The notes below the pieces were generated by a model, which was not told the origin of the DNA, searched no databases, and saw only the letters and a list, made by a program, of their open reading frames with translations. DNA of 64,000 bases, from contig ML978125.1 in the NCBI GenBank assembly GCA_010015805.1, forward strand, positions 62,001 through 126,000, in the 5' to 3' direction. This DNA is from Rhizodiscina lignyota (lineage: Eukaryota > Ascomycota > Dothideomycetes > Aulographales > Rhizodiscinaceae). Below are positions 10,266 through 21,616 of the stretch, piece after piece. A program made the position numbers and the translations under genes. Each line of letters begins with the position of its first letter. The stretch's first letter is position 1.

Positions 10266-13200
10266 AGTAATACCTCCAAATTGTTTGAGAAATGTACTTT
10301 CTTACCTATTGAAATGACGATACTTTACCTCCTCCGTGTCTAAGAATAAGGCGACTCGATTCCAAGAATCAAGTGCTACTCTAGAGTCTAAGCCAGCCAC
10401 ATACGATACGGCATCGGGCATAGCACATCAAATGGCGCACTCTCATTAGCGGTGCGCTCGTATGTAACCCACGTGTGGGACGGGTATCGTGAACCTGCTC
10501 ATTAAATTGTATTACCTCTCAGGAGAATTTCCGCTCAGGAAAATTTCCAAGGCGCAGCTAGCGGCTCTCTCTTATCTCTTGGCTCAATACCAATACTCTT
10601 GGTGGCACCGCCGCTTGCTCCTTTCGGCCGCCTTCCCGATACTACGACTCGGCGCGATTGCTTGCTTGCACGTATAAGTATTAGACGTGCTCCCTCTTGT
10701 CGCAGGGGATGGGGTTTCGAACGACTCGCCGCTGTTTGCGCTATTCCGAAGAACAAGCTCCGGAAGACTGAGTGACATGATGGGCACGGCGCAACACCTT
10801 TGACCACACCAGACGGCGCACTCTGGCCATAACAAAGCCCCTCGCACCGACCTTGCGCCTCTCACTGGGACAATATGTCAACTATCCAGCTTTTCGCACG
10901 ACTCTAGGATAATTCCGGTTGATCCGAATACGTTGGCGGAACAACTTCCTAACCCCTCTGCGAGTCCATTTGCGAGGTCGATTAGCAATCGCCAGCAGGA
11001 AGATGGATGTCGAAGGATCAAAGTAAAGGCCGACCACATGCGCCAAGCAGCAGTATTGAAGGAAAATGCTGTCGAGAATACTAATTTTGGCGCCAGACAG
11101 AGGCCCTTTCTCCCCATGGAGACATACCGAATCAGACCACACACAGCCATGACGCGCTCTTTCGCCATAGGTCATCACGGCGACAGCGCACGCATCAGCT
11201 GAAGTCGGAAAGCAAGCGACTCTCAGCAGTCCAATATTTCGCATTCCGGCAACACTCCAACACATTTCCAGCGATAGCCTAAGCCAATATTGCCTGGTCC
11301 TTCTGCTCAGCACTACCACCGGGGCCCTTCCGTGCTCTCATCAGAACAGGACTTTGGCCCTCTGGAAGCGGCGGCGGTTGTCACTGGTCACGCATGTCAG
11401 CAAGGCAATGCCTCCATCCATTAAGAATCTCACACAGTGGACCTTTGCGACGACCTGCAATCACTTCGTTATTGTTCAATTTCAGGTACCCGGAACGACA
11501 ATAGAACCGTTTGCTCCGCGTTGGTCACATCGTCTCACTGCCTGTTCGTCGTGTCACTCCATGCTACCCTTTTCGGGCATTTTACGCGCAAAATTCAGTC
11601 TGCCTTGTTGGACGAATGTCTCCACCGCCGCTAAAGGATCATTTCTTTCCAAATGCTCTGTCCACTTTAGGTTCGCGCTTATTCGAGGAATCAATAACTA
11701 GTTTGCAGCTTTTGAGCCCAACGATTTATGATATAGCAGCCTCGTACGGCTGCGCTGGGCAAAAGAAGCTAGGTGCCTTGCATTTTGGAAAGGCGTCATC
11801 CGCTTAAACTTGCTTTACGGTCCACCGCGTTTTTCCATGACCTTGCATCTCTTCCAGGCCCTTTATTTTGGTTCCAGGCTCGAGCTTGCGGCTCTGTTTT
11901 ATCTCCGCGCTGGCCCAGGAAACCCATACACTGCCACATGTTCGGGAGCTGAACGTAGCAACGTACCTGTCGCAGGAAAATAGATTAATGATGATCCGGC
12001 CCAGTTGCATGAGTCTGTTCCTGAGACATTGAGGGCTTGCCGCATTCTGATTTGGATTACTTCATATGGTAATAAGAATGACTGCTATGGACCGCATGAC
12101 TGCATCTGAACTGGCAGGATCATCGGATTTAGGTGCACACAGTGTCTTACATTATTTGGGCCCGCATCATTAAGCGTGCAGCTTCAGCTATGGAGTCTTT
12201 TTACAGCTCCGTAGCTTTTGCGGAAATAAGGGCGTTCACGACATCAGCACAGAGAGCTTTCATCAGATCGGTTTCCGCGACTTGCTGAGTCCTAGCCTTC
12301 CTTTGCTACCAGGCGTAACCTGGGGAAGGCTTCAGCTGACGAAGAGCTGTGTGCTCTATTCGGCGATGAAGCTGCAAAGCAACTGCTGTCGGCAATATCG
12401 GTCCGCTTGAAGCGTAATGATTTCGCATATTTCGAGTTTCCAGCTTTCGACGTTTGCAGCCCGTCTCGTAACTGGCTTTCGTCATCAATAGCTGCCCGGA
12501 GGATCTCCAACGGGGGTTCCTGGTTATACACGCAAATGCGAAATAGGAGGGTATTTCGTCCTCCACAATGAAGCCCGAAGAGGCATTCCTCATACGTGGA
12601 ATTGTCAACAAGGCTGCAGAGATTTGGTTCGAGATCGGCACGGCCAGCGCTTCCTGGTCTGGACTTTTGCAGCAATTAACAATTCAGTCGCTCTTACGTC
12701 GTCCGGCGAAGCTTTGTCGCCGAGGCGCCAGTGTTTTGAATGTCTGGAACAGGTGAATATAGAGAGATGGTCAAAATAGCTCCCAGAGTAGGGGAAAAGC
12801 GCGACGACAAAAGACGGTGATTGGCGAGCTTAAGCGGATCGACGAGGCTGTGGTGTCAAAAATTACCCAGAGTCGGGCGGGCTTGGGGGCGGAGTGTGCG
12901 TCCAGGTCACGTGGGCTGACTCTAAAGATATCCGCAGCTTGCGTGGTCGCTCGCATGCACCTCCCCCGCCTCTCGCAAGCACTCCTCGCCCTCCGTCGCC
13001 AGGCATTACACCCGCCTCCACATCTTGCCGTCGCTAGCACCAATGCAAGCTCTCTCGGCCTGTCTTAGATCTTGTCAAGCATCGCTGACTGAGATCTTTA
13101 ATTCTGGAATCAGCCCTAACCATTCTCGGCAACACATCAGACGCGCCTGGAGATGTCCAGGTCATCCCATTTCTAACCATGCAGCCAACGTGAGGGGGCT

Positions 13201-13329
13201 GATGGCTCCACTCGCATACGTTGACTGCCAGGTACCAAAGACACGCTCAAGCTCGTGAACCATCGCAAATCGCACAGAACCGGCCCTGTCATATTTTTGG
13301 AGCTGCACAGAAACATGAGCCTCGTGAGC
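10266..13329. other. 3 kb without a convincing gene
   Basis: Several 60-145-residue open frames exist on both strands, but none shows family motifs, a sensible start context or matching splice sites. A plus-strand frame at about 12310-12560 (DEELCALFGDEAAKQLL) looks mildly coding and could be a fragment. No tRNA or repeat was recognised. Confidence 0.4.
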
Positions 13330-13336
13330 TATATAA
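13330..13336 (+). promoter_or_regulatory. TATA box of the small secreted protein gene
   Basis: TATATAA in the sequence GAGCTATATAACC, about 185 bp before the ATG at 13521. A long C/T-rich leader (13376-13520) lies between them, as in strongly expressed genes of filamentous fungi. Confidence 0.5.
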
Positions 13337-13520
13337 CCTGTCCATTGTCGGCCTCGAAATGCTTCTCTCCTCATCACAACAACAGCAAAACAATCAATAC
13401 AACACTTTCCTACTCTATCATCTTTTCTTTACTTTCCTATCTTACTTTCCTAATTCCTAATTTTTAAACGACCAACCTCCATACCAGTCCTTCTAAAAAC
13501 CCCAAAAACCACCAATCAAA

Positions 13521-13982
13521 ATGCAGTTCTCCGTCGCAGTCATCCTCTCCGCCCTCGCGGCCACCACTCTTGCTGCTCCTCAGTTCGGCGAGTGGAACCA
13601 CAACAAGGGCGTCGACCACGGCTTCGGTGGTGACAACCACGGTAGCTCTGGCCACAGCAGCTCCGGCCACGGCAGCTCCGGCTCAGGCCGCTCCTCCAAC
13701 GACCATGTGATCTTCGAGATCACCAGCGAATCTGAGGCGACCAGCTCGGTCACCGTCTACCTCGGCCACGGCGTCACTCTCCACGAGACCGCCACCGCCA
13801 TCGCCGCCAGCGAGGTCATTGTCGAGCAGGTTGGCTCTGCGATCTGCACGATCGCGATCGCAGAGTCGGAAGCCTCTGTCACCGACACCATCACCGAGGG
13901 CTGGAGGAAGGAGTTCTCCGCTACCTCCGAGGCCAGCTCCACTGTCACCAGCATCAGCTGTGACTACCCCTCTGGCCACTAA
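13521..13982 (+). CDS. Small secreted Ser/Gly/His-rich protein
   Basis: Single-exon 153-aa protein. Residues 1-18 form a clear signal peptide ending ATTLAAP. Residues 28-60 are a low-complexity Gly/Ser/His stretch with repeats of SSGHGSSG. From residue 62 on comes a beta-strand-like Thr/Ser/Val domain rich in SEAT/SEAS words, with only two cysteines (SAICTI and SISCDY), possibly one disulphide. Codons are strongly C- or G-ending and unlike the neighbouring spacer DNA, which fits high expression. No family recognised. A secreted effector-like or wall-associated protein is possible. The long minus-strand frame over the same DNA is a shadow of this codon bias. Confidence 0.85.
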   Translation: MQFSVAVILSALAATTLAAPQFGEWNHNKGVDHGFGGDNHGSSGHSSSGHGSSGSGRSSNDHVIFEITSESEATSSVTVYLGHGVTLHETATAIAASEVIVEQVGSAICTIAIAESEASVTDTITEGWRKEFSATSEASSTVTSISCDYPSGH

Positions 13983-15893
13983 GCATGTTCACTTAAATGA
14001 GAGTGAACGCTTTGCATAGGTGCTTTCGGCGAACGATACCTTCACGGCAAGCATTTGCATAGGCGCGGGAGGACCCTTCGGGGCCCATTTTGGATTATCA
14101 AACCATGGCTTGGGAGTTTTTGCTCTTTTTTCTTCTTAAACTTTGATATCTCTTGCATCGCTATACACCCGAAAACCCAGATAGTAATATGACAAAACGG
14201 AGTTGGTCAAAATACATTCTCTTCAATCTTGCAATTTTTTGATTTGTGAGTGGCGCTGCTTGAATTTCTCCAAGTCCTTTGAAATTTCAGCAATCAAACT
14301 TGAAACTGCCTACGATCAGTTGATTCAATAAAGTCAGGAGCTTCCGCATAGAGCTCGAGGTGGCGTTACGAGGCATGCGAACTACTTGGCCGTCGTCGAC
14401 TTGAGAAGTATTAATTGGATAATGCATCTCTGTGCAGAGTGGCGATTTATATGCACAGTAAGGCGTCAGCTACCATCCTCCGGCACCGGCTGGACTGCAC
14501 CTTCTAAGTGAACTAATGAGTGTATTATCGACGAACGATATGGTTACATATCATCTCCAAAGTATGCAATCGGCTTCCTTTATGCAATATCACCGACTCC
14601 TGAGCATGCATCGACAAGTTGCCTTGTATAATAAGGAAGCTGAAGTTTAGTGTAGTTATGAGGAGGCTGGGAGCGCCGATAAAACGCAAGACTGACGCGC
14701 CATCCTAATCCAAATTAGTCCTAGGGCGTAGCCTCTTGGTCTTCAACTTTGTCACTCGAGATGCATCCCATAAAGCACTCAGCCTTTCTGATCCTCGAGC
14801 GATAGTTTAAATATATCACACGTGTTCAACTTCTGCTCTCGTTTCAATTGCCAACGCTTTCAACTCCCAATGCGTCTGTCCGGTCGGCATACCGAAGGCC
14901 TGCGACAAAAAGCGCCGAGAGGACTCGACGCCCGACATGGCGCTTATCGTCCACGAGGCTGCATCTTTCACAGTCGTATCTTTATAGAGTATCAATTATT
15001 CGATGCAGTTTTCTGCAAGCCGTCGATTATCGGAGCCATCTTCCTGCACGCAACGCGGGAAGATGAGGTTGTCTCCAACGCAGTGGAAGGCTGTTGAACA
15101 TCTTCACTGGCTCTGACAGATGGCAGACGCCCTTTAGAGCCCGTTTTTGGCCACAGACATTGCAGCTTCACGATCCTTCCTCCATGTTTTGCTCAGCTGA
15201 ATATATGAGTCACGCTTGTCCCGCCCGTTGCTCCCGTCTTCCCAATAATGACCTCGCTCTAATGCAGCTCTCACATCCTTCCTGCGCATTATCACACGCC
15301 TCTCATTCATTTTTTCACTTACAATGCTACCCTTCAGCCTCTAGGCTGTAACTGGGAGGACTGTAATGGCCTTATATTTACTTGATGCTTCTCTTCCTTT
15401 CCCAGTACTGCTATGTCTGATTCCTTTGGCTGTCCAGTGCTATTTTCTCTCCTCTGCTCACCCCTGTTTTTTGAACTACTACACAATACAAGTCGATTCA
15501 GCTCTTACGCTTTCTCAAGAAAATGCATCGGGATGTTAAACAGGCTGTTGGCCCGCGGAATGGCAGCCGGAGGGAGGTTGGGAGAAATACGACAACAAAG
15601 AGAAGATACGCCAGGACCATCCCACAATCACAGCGTAACAGACAAATTGGCACAGGGTCAACACGGGTACCTTCAGCGGGCTGGAGATTTGCATCGGCGG
15701 TGATGACGACTGGGGCCCATGGATATTGTGGGCTCGATTTGCAAAACACTATCCATTACTCTAATTTCAATCCCTTTCTTTAGGACTTGACCTACATTTC
15801 AGACACAGGACAAATCCGCTCATGATTTTTTCGCTGAGCTAATAAATGCGAAATGTACAAGAGTACAAAAGCGCTACAACGGCATGCCACAAG
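13983..15893. other. 1.9 kb without a recognised gene
   Basis: Begins with the 3' region of the secreted-protein gene. Scattered short frames (for example 14822-15097 on the plus strand) lack motifs. No repeats or RNA genes recognised. Confidence 0.45.
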
Positions 15894-17715
15894 CTAAGCT
15901 GGAGCCGCACTATCACGACGCTCCTTTCGCTCGTTGAAACGAAGCTTCAACGGGGCCAACCCAAGCGTGAAGTGATCTCTCGTCTTATACAAAAGATCTC
16001 TACCATCCTCGCCGGGGGCAAAATCGACGTCGAAATAGTGCAACAGCTTGGCGACGGTCGTTCGGATCTCCAACATTGCAAGCGGTCGTCCAATGCAGCC
16101 GTAAACGCCTGTTGAACAGACAAGTCAGGTGCTTGCTCGTGAGTTGAGAGATGAGTACTAACCTTGTGAGAATGGGGAAAATGCTGTTCTGTTCGTAACC
16201 ATATTAGTCTTTTCATACCAGCGCTCCGGCACAAAGCCCTGCGGATCCTTGTAGCATATGTCGCTTCGACCGATGACGTATTGGGGACAGAAGACGTCAG
16301 CATTGCCAGGGATGTGCTTGCTGCCAATCTCAATCCCCTCTGGCGGCGTGCTGCGGTTGATCGCTGATGGCACAGGAGGATGGAGCCGCAGTGTCTCAAA
16401 GATACAACCGTTGAGATAGTCATTGTTGGCGATATCGCTATTCTCCACGTTACCCTCAGAATCGGTGTACGGTTTGAGCTCTCTGCGGAGGCGTTGAACA
16501 AGACTTGGCTCCGCAGCAAGATGATAGAACAGGTGCGTGAGTGTTGCTGCAGTGGTGTCGGAGCCGGCAACGATGACCAAGCGGCTATCACCCTGGAGAT
16601 ACGTGAGCTCCAAGCCTTCTGGCTCGCGCAAGCTACCTTTCTCTTGAAAAGGTTCCAATAATGCGGATGTAATGTCGGGGATTTTGGCGCCTTTCTGTAC
16701 GGATTCAGCTCTATGGCGGATTATTAGACAGGATACTTGCCTCCATTCGCTTCTGCATCTGCTCGGAACAGTAATTGATGAATTTCCAATAGTCCTTGGC
16801 AGCTCCTGGAATCGCGACAATCACTCTAAAGACCCACGGAGGGAGCTTCGCGGCCATCGGTTCCATCCCAGCGTTTAGCAGGGCGATAGCCCAATGCTCT
16901 TCTCCCTTCTCCAACATGTCAAACGATTCTGATATACGCCGGACCCATCAGTCAAGCGTGACAATGTTGTTTCGACAAGAAAGCTCACCTCCAAAAGCTA
17001 GATCGCCCATGACGTCGTATGAGAAGTAATTAAACCAGTCAGATACGTTGACGGGTTGGACTCCGCCAAACGCTCTCAGCTGTTCTACAAGCCTGTTCTC
17101 ATACGGCTTCATGCGCTCCTCGTACCCTCGCAAGGCCTTGTCGCTAAAGGCAGGACTCCAGATCTTCCGTCGCTGGTCGTGCATGTCTCGTTTGCGAGAG
17201 GTGTGCAGGCTCGTGAGTGGATAGTCTTGGTCGTACCATGGTCCTTTGGAACACTTGGTACCAAGTCCGTAGACCTTTTGAGGGCCGTCAGGATGGATGA
17301 TGGAGAGTGTGTTCGGTCCTATTCTCAGGAACTGTCCGTACTTCTCATGCAGCTTCTCCAGCTTGTACGGCGCGTCGGCGTTGGTCGTAACTCGAGTAGG
17401 CCACCAAAAGTTTGACAAGCGAGCCATGAATGGCCCAGGGAAGTTCCGCAAGGGGTGGAAGAATGCACGGTACAGGAGTGCACTGCCATTTACGCTCAAA
17501 AGGTAGAAGAAGGATGCGGAAGAAACAACAGAGAAGGCTTGAGGGATTTCGTAACCGGCGAGGCGGGAGAGTGCAAACACAGCAGCGCCATTGAGCAACA
17601 AGAAGACTTGAAGATAGAGGACGCCGTGCATATGGTGTTCCCCTCGCTTGAAGTAGAGCAAATGAGAAAGTACGCCGATGTTGGCGGCTAAAGCATTGAT
17701 GAAGATGGACGACAT
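15894..17715 (-). CDS. Cytochrome P450 monooxygenase
   Basis: Four exons (17715-16989, 16928-16741, 16694-16163, 16108-15894) give 553 aa, exactly in frame. Two or three N-terminal hydrophobic segments (residues about 8-85) anchor it in the ER. FHPLRNFPGP is the proline hinge, AGSDTT the oxygen-binding I-helix, ETLR the K-helix ExxR, PERWYE the meander region, and FSQGVYGCIGRP the haem-binding loop (F-x-x-G-x-x-x-C-x-G). All key residues are present, so it should be active. It resembles the fungal P450s that include tryprostatin B 6-hydroxylase; the CYP family is not assigned. The third exon is reached only through a GC-AG intron (16695-16740). It stands alone, with no biosynthetic neighbours within 5 kb. 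Confidence 0.92.
16695..16740 (-). other. GC-AG intron in the P450 gene
   Basis: The donor reads GCAAGT and the acceptor GTACAG, 46 bp, with TCTAAT as likely branch point. It joins QKRME to KGAKIPD in phase 0. The nearest GT alternative (GTATCC two codons later) gives a 28-bp intron or the wrong frame. Confidence 0.7.
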
Positions 17716-18450
17716 GATGAACGTGGTTGTGAGGAATAGCGCTAGAGTTGTGCAAGGCGACAACTTACTTCGGCGATAGAATATATTCTTGTAGTTATTG
17801 CTCAGGATACGCCCGCACCATGTCTGCCGTCGGCTGCAGCATACCTCGAGACTGCAAGCCACTGCCATTCCGTTGATTGCGGGGAATCCGGGGCAAACCA
17901 CCATGTTTTAGCGGCCGCAGCACATTGTCCTCGGAAGCGATCCCCCAGCCCCTTTCAGAAAGGAAAGTATGTCTTCCGGTCCCGATTTGAAGCCTATTGG
18001 GCCTTTGTGTGTCCTCGGTCTCCGCCTTGTGGCTTAACTGGGCCGCGGAAACCCCACGTTCTAGCTCTTGCATGATCCATTGTGCCGAGAAAGCTACTTG
18101 CGGCGTCGTGCCAAATCGAATACTCTTTGCTTGGACGGGTTTATTGAAGATAGTAAATAATCATTGATGAAAGGTGGCTGTTGATGTGGATATAGTGTAT
18201 GTAATAAGGATTGTTGTCCATCCTTTCAAGTTCGGCCTGTAAGATTTTAGCGCCACTCACCTCTGATTGGATGACATAATCGACGAAAAAGCGTTCCTCC
18301 GATCGTGATACCAAACCACTGCGGCTCTTCTTAATCAATTGTGAAAATTAGTACGTGACCGTTTCGGATCACATGAAAATTAGCAAAAAAAAAGAAGAAA
18401 ACAGAAAATTGGCTTGTGCAATTAAAATGCAAAAAAAAGAAGACTGTAAT
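17716..18450. other. P450 upstream region
   Basis: 5' flank of the P450 gene. The part near 18360-18450 is A-rich with runs of 8-9 adenines. No gene recognised. Confidence 0.4.
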
Positions 18451-18634
18451 GCATCGGCCGGGAATCGAACCCGGAGCTGGCGGAGACAGATGGCAACCAC
18501 CAATTTTACTAAGCAGTAGGGTTAGAATGTTGATTGGATTAAGGAAGTGGAGAGTCGTACCCATTAAACCTATTTAGGAAGTTAGCATTTATTAATTTGA
18601 ATGCGGAGACTTGTGCTGCTCGTACCACCGATGC
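18451..18634 (-). pseudogene. tRNA-Gly(GCC) relic broken by insertions
   Basis: On the minus strand, 18474-18451 form a perfect T-arm (CCGGG-TTCGATT-CCCGG) followed by the acceptor half CCGATGC. A perfect partner GCATCGG lies at 18634-18628. Between them, in correct order, are a D-arm-like GGTTTAATGGGTAC (about 18555-18568) and GGTGG-TTGCCAT, an anticodon-loop-like sequence with GCC at 18494-18492. Two inserts of about 50-60 bp and a few extra bases before CCGCC separate these pieces. The whole spans 184 bp instead of about 71, and no eukaryotic tRNA intron lies at such positions. I read it as a dead tRNA-Gly gene. A processed RNA from it seems unlikely. Confidence 0.5.
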
Positions 18635-20193
18635 TGGATTGTTGGAGGCTCAAACTTAAGAATTATTTATAATAGGAAAACTCTTCCCACCCAACCGCGC
18701 CGATCTGCATCCTCGCTCATTTGCTTGCGTGGCACTTGGTGTGGATCGCAGCAATGGGAGTTGTCTGTAAGTTAAAAGATACTTCTTAATTATATTTATA
18801 TATGCTAATGCATTTATCGCTGTTTGTGCATCGCAGTATTTAGGAGCGTTCATCTTCTCCTTAAGTTATATTCATAATGAAAGATTCCAGGCCCTCAGAG
18901 CCGTCCCGCTACTCGTGCAAACCTCGTATGCGCAGAAGGGCGAACATGCTCCCTATAGTGCTCTAAGGCCTGTGTGGTACTCTTGAGTGACGTCTTTTTG
19001 TCTATATTGTATACAAATTGACTTGAAATGAGGCTGCAGCGTCGACTCACGCCCTTACTTCCGCGAACGACGACAACAATGCGAAACTTAACTAGCTCTA
19101 TGCACAAAAATCCTCCTCAATCCAGTGCATCCAATATCGCGTCAAGTCCGGCTCTACGACCTCGAAGCCTTTCGTCGGACGGGCAAAAACGTGTCAATGC
19201 CTTTCTTATCAGACGCGAGGTCATGGGAGGGCCAACGAGATACGAGGCAGCCAGCTGTGGAACATACCAGTTACCAAACTTCTGCCAACGGTAAACGATC
19301 CGACCTCGAGCGGGAGCTCCGTTAGTATGATTTGACTAGACATAATGCTCTTCCTCCACCACGGTCGAAACGCACACAGCAGCAGCACATACGATTACCA
19401 ACTCCCCCGAACAGCTCGAAGGCAGGCCGCTCGAAGCAGCATTCACCCACATCTCTCACGACAGAGGCCGGGCCTTCTCGAATGGTATGTTCTACCCAAC
19501 TGCTAGGCTCGGAATTAGATAAAGCCGCTCATCCTCACACTTATCCCTATGGTCATCCTCACGCACGTCCATCAAGAGCTACGAGCCATATCCAGGCGCT
19601 GAGAGACCGTACACCGCTATCAGAAACGGCATGACCAGGACAAGAAGCAAGAGCTTCCGGATACAATGTAAGCTCTACTCTTGAACAACTCTAGGTGAAT
19701 CTCGAAAACATTCAATGGTAGTTACAGACGAACAAAGAGAATATATTCCTAATGCGGACTCGCTGGCAGGCTGGGCTCATAGCTATCAACGAAGAAGTCA
19801 AAGCTTTAGAACGAGTATCACGATCGTTGGTAAACAGTGAGGTTTCGATGTACCTGGTAAGAAAGCTCGTCAATGGAAAGATGCGAAGGGTTCCAGGGGC
19901 GAGAGGGTAGCGGACTCTGCACCTGATGATATGTCGGGGAATTCAGGTGAAGGAGTTCCAGAAAAAGTAGAGAGCCGCTCGCCGGCCGAAACATGCCTTG
20001 ACAAATCGCCTCATGTTCGTCACAAGGGATATCAGGGAGAAGGATCGGCTTAGTATGGGACGAAATATATTCACTCTCTACCATCTCAGTAATGCATTGT
20101 AAATTTCTTGAGTCGGTGAAATTACTCGTAGCAAAGTTTTTGAAAGCTACTAAGGCCTAGCTCATTTGCAATTTGAAGTAGCAAACCATACCA
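18635..20193. other. Accessory spacer with possible coding fragment
   Basis: A plus-strand open frame at 19332-19634 encodes a Pro/Ser/His-rich peptide (RLPTPPNSSKAG) with coding-like character. A preceding frame ends at 19325 and a candidate 49-bp intron lies between, but the joined frame does not continue cleanly. No family recognised. Confidence 0.25.
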
Positions 20194-20298
20194 ATGCAAG
20201 CCGTCATGCAAGCCGTCATGCAAACCGCCATCTAACCCGTCATGCAAATCGTCCCCCAACCCGCCAATAGCCCGCCATGCAACCCGCCAATAGCCACG
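20194..20298. repeat. 12-bp minisatellite, about eight to nine units
   Basis: Degenerate tandem units of the form ATGCAAnCCGTC / ATGCAACCCGCC fill this stretch. The first two units at 20194-20217 are identical and the later ones diverge. It starts 12 bp beyond the stop codon of the F-box-like gene, so it would lie in that gene's 3' UTR. Confidence 0.8.
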
Positions 20299-20309
20299 CA
20301 GGAACTGCA

Positions 20310-21107
20310 TCAGTTGAAATCATCCTGTAGGATGGAAAGGACCACGGGTATGTTCGCTAGGTCAACGTATATTCCTTCATTACGCTCTTGATCAACAAAG
20401 GTAACGCGAATGTCCATGGCACCCTCTGCTTTCGCCTGGTTCATGCTCTGGACTACTTCGAGTAGTGTAGCGAGGGCCCGATCTTGATCATTGAGCGTAT
20501 TCGGAGTCCAGGTGTCACCAGCACGAACATGACGATGCGCGTCTAAGTAGGCCGCATGAGACACGTTTACTGTCAATTCCCTTAGTCTTGAAAATTCCGA
20601 GAGGCGACGTATTGCCAGGTTTGGGTTATCTATGACAGTAATGCCTGTTCGATCTCGAATGCCAGAACGGCTCATCATGTCGTCCACCCCGATGTCGTAT
20701 GCTCTAGTCCTGGAGGCATTCTGTGTGGCAGCCCAACCACCCCGTGCGGAACTCCAGTTATTCTGTAGCACCAGTGTAATGTTAACACGCCGGATGCAAT
20801 TCTTGAGTTCTGAGCTCAACGCCGCACAGCCAAGCACGAGATGACCTAGAGTGACGAACTCGAAGTCTTTGTAGGCGCCAAAGGCATACAGGCCACGTTC
20901 TATGAACTTCTTGGAAGCGAAACTCGGGTTGTGAAGATAGAAAGGCGTAATTTTGACTCCCACAGCATTACTGAAAGTACGGCTTGCGAGGTCGAAAGCG
21001 ACCCGTTTTAGTAGTGGCCGAACGGGATTTTCGTCATCCAGGAACACGTATTTGAAGATTTCATCCCACAGCTCTGGGGGTAGTTGATCAACTGCGCGAG
21101 AGCGCAT
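20310..21107 (-). CDS. F-box-like protein
   Basis: Open frame of 265 aa from the ATG at 21107. Residues 6-25 (VDQLPPELWDEIFKYVF) fit the first helix of an F-box, the Skp1-binding motif that recruits substrates to SCF ubiquitin ligases. The rest (LASRTFSNAVGVKITPFYL, LILVLQNN-type strands) resembles the short fungal F-box proteins with a degenerate leucine-rich tail; no defined substrate domain is seen. The frame stays open upstream to a TTG at 21164, and a splice from a farther exon is possible. It is transcribed divergently from the exonuclease-like gene at 21.6 kb and ends at a minisatellite. Confidence 0.6.
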   Translation of the reverse strand: MRSRAVDQLPPELWDEIFKYVFLDDENPVRPLLKRVAFDLASRTFSNAVGVKITPFYLHNPSFASKKFIERGLYAFGAYKDFEFVTLGHLVLGCAALSSELKNCIRRVNITLVLQNNWSSARGGWAATQNASRTRAYDIGVDDMMSRSGIRDRTGITVIDNPNLAIRRLSEFSRLRELTVNVSHAAYLDAHRHVRAGDTWTPNTLNDQDRALATLLEVVQSMNQAKAEGAMDIRVTFVDQERNEGIYVDLANIPVVLSILQDDFN

Positions 21108-21616
21108 GTATCTCCGGAGCCAGTTCCGAATGTACTGAGTCGGGGCCGTTGGAATCCGGCCCAAGAAGCGTGGCTTCGGGACGTCTGCTTCTAATCTTTA
21201 CACGGACAGGTTGGGTTTCTTCGAGCATGGCTGCCGTGTGAGTTGAAATGCGATGTAATTCTCGAGTGCACTTCTGTGAGTGCGGCTTACAGCGGCGAAT
21301 GGAGTGGTCGAACGTGCGCCTTGCGGCACCATCGGAGACGATATCCAAGCACATGCGCAAGAAGTCCGCGGACAACAGACTGGGCGGGCTAATGACAACG
21401 CTGAAAAAGCCGCCATATCTCAGGAGTCGAGCAGGCATTGCGACACTCCAGGCATCTCCATAAAGAATGACGAGGCACATGGACTTCCTTCCAACTCTGC
21501 CACTGTTGATGCACTTCGTGAGGTCGAGCCGGGCCAGAAGCGTCCGGCCACAACGCCGACGTCATTTGACTTCGCAAAATATCGTAGTATCCATCGAGAG
21601 AATCGTACGTTGAATC

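Noticed and set aside
10882-11319. 145-codon minus-strand frame
   Set aside because: No family resemblance, overlaps other frames of equal quality, and lacks splice or promoter signals.
13683-13979. 98-codon Gly/Asp/Ala-rich frame opposite the secreted protein
   Set aside because: A shadow of the biased codons of the plus-strand gene.
18371-18440. Runs of adenines near the tRNA-like sequence, possible retroposon tail
   Set aside because: No target duplication and no element body can be defined.
20194-20298. CRISPR-like array
   Set aside because: Units are contiguous 12-mers without spacers in a eukaryotic genome; it is a minisatellite.
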